Shown piece by piece: positions 42,069 through 42,419 of a stretch of 42,419 bases of DNA (the stretch's first letter is position 1; each line of letters starts with the position of its first letter). The stretch lies in the NCBI GenBank assembly GCA_030540715.1, contig JAUNVQ010000018.1, positions 1 through 42,419 of the forward strand, read 5' to 3'. Below the pieces are notes generated by a model. That model saw nothing but the letters and a program-made list of their open reading frames with translations. It did no database searches and was not told where the DNA came from. Origin of the DNA: Actinomycetaceae bacterium. GTDB taxonomy: Bacteria; Actinomycetota; Actinomycetes; Actinomycetales; Actinomycetaceae. The position numbers and the translations under genes are program-made.

Positions 42069-42419
42069 CTATATCGTGATTTCAACTTGGTTATTTTCGA
42101 TAGCGAAAATGCAACTTTCATAGTAACCATCGCCAGTGGTACGCGGTCCACTAATAACCTCGTACCCATCGGCCTTCAAACGTGCAGTCACGTTGTCAAC
42201 GGCTTCTTTACTGCCAACACTTATCGCAATGTGGGCATATCCTGTTCGAGCCAGCGGTTTCTCGCTATCTTCCATACCTGGCCTGTTCATCAGTTCTAGG
42301 CGGGCACCAGAATCGAATGTCAAAAAGTAGGAGCGAAAATCTGTTGTTGGATTATGGTACATATCGTTGGAAGTAGCATCAAAATAGGTGGTAAAGAACG
42401 TTCTTGCTGCTTCTAAATC
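42069..42419 (-). CDS. VOC/glyoxalase family protein, cut by the window end
   Basis: 116 residues are visible and the 5' end lies beyond 42419. The frame is open to the last base. It follows the VOC pattern: DLEAARTFFTTYF, then YFLTFDSGARLELMNRP, then GYAHIAISVGSKEAVDNVTARLKADGYEVISGPRTTGDGYYESCIFAIENNQVEIT. The His in AHIAI and the closing Glu in VEIT are typical metal ligands. It is probably a lactoylglutathione-lyase-like or related metal enzyme; the substrate is unknown. Only about 10-15 N-terminal residues seem to be missing. Confidence 0.85.
   Translation of the reverse strand, partial: DLEAARTFFTTYFDATSNDMYHNPTTDFRSYFLTFDSGARLELMNRPGMEDSEKPLARTGYAHIAISVGSKEAVDNVTARLKADGYEVISGPRTTGDGYYESCIFAIENNQVEITI

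Overview
The window looks like a chromosomal segment of a moderate- to low-GC Actinomycetota, most plausibly Corynebacterium or a close relative. This rests on gene content rather than a marker gene. The window has an Mrp antiporter with MrpA and MrpB fused, actinobacterial-type families (DUF6286, DUF4235, DUF4921), an actinobacterial-type UNG motif, a bifunctional-type dCTP deaminase, both HrcA- and HspR-type operators, and frequent GTG and probably leaderless starts. I see no transposase, integrase, phage gene, rRNA or CRISPR array. The genus is an inference.

Layout. 0.5-0.9 kb: a small cysteine-rich DUF1540 protein (-). 1.3-5.6 kb: two overlapping ABC half-transporters that look like a heterodimeric exporter; both nucleotide-binding domains carry unusual low-complexity insertions. 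6.1-8.5 kb: a GtrA membrane protein (+), an aldo/keto reductase (-) and an Hsp20 chaperone (-) with a CIRCE and a HAIR-like operator. 9.5-12.9 kb: a gamma-glutamylcyclotransferase-like protein with a long acidic tail, a DUF559-like nuclease-fold protein and a one-pass membrane protein.

13.5-20.0 kb is the most interesting part, a dense Asp23/Gls24 envelope-stress region. It begins with a six-gene run (Asp23, DUF2273, Asp23-like, DUF6286, AmaP-like, CsbD). Next comes an orphan protein that joins a zinc anti-sigma motif (H-x3-C-x2-C) to an Asp23-like domain. The region ends with an ECF-like sigma factor, a second zinc-finger/Asp23 fusion and a further Asp23-like protein. I infer a stress circuit in which Asp23-family proteins are physically linked to anti-sigma modules.

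20.2-27.1 kb: an ACT-domain protein, an apparently orphan D12-class adenine methylase (-), a DUF4921 GalT/HIT-like protein, a membrane-anchored PQQ-type beta-propeller, a histidine-rich protein with a 37-residue duplication (-) and a DUF4235 membrane protein (-). 27.8-34.6 kb: a complete minus-strand Mrp Na+/H+ antiporter operon, transcribed mrpA(B)-C-D-E-F-G. 34.9-37.4 kb: dcd coupled to a large unknown gene, with a small unknown gene upstream. 37.6-42.4 kb: a DsrE-like protein, tRNA-Gly(CCC), ung, two rhodaneses (one cytosolic, one lipoprotein), a CPBP membrane protease, a small membrane protein and a VOC protein cut by the window end.

Several long gene-free stretches are extremely rich in A and C on the + strand whatever the direction of neighbouring genes. 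Sequence of the same character also lies in frame inside the ABC transporter genes.
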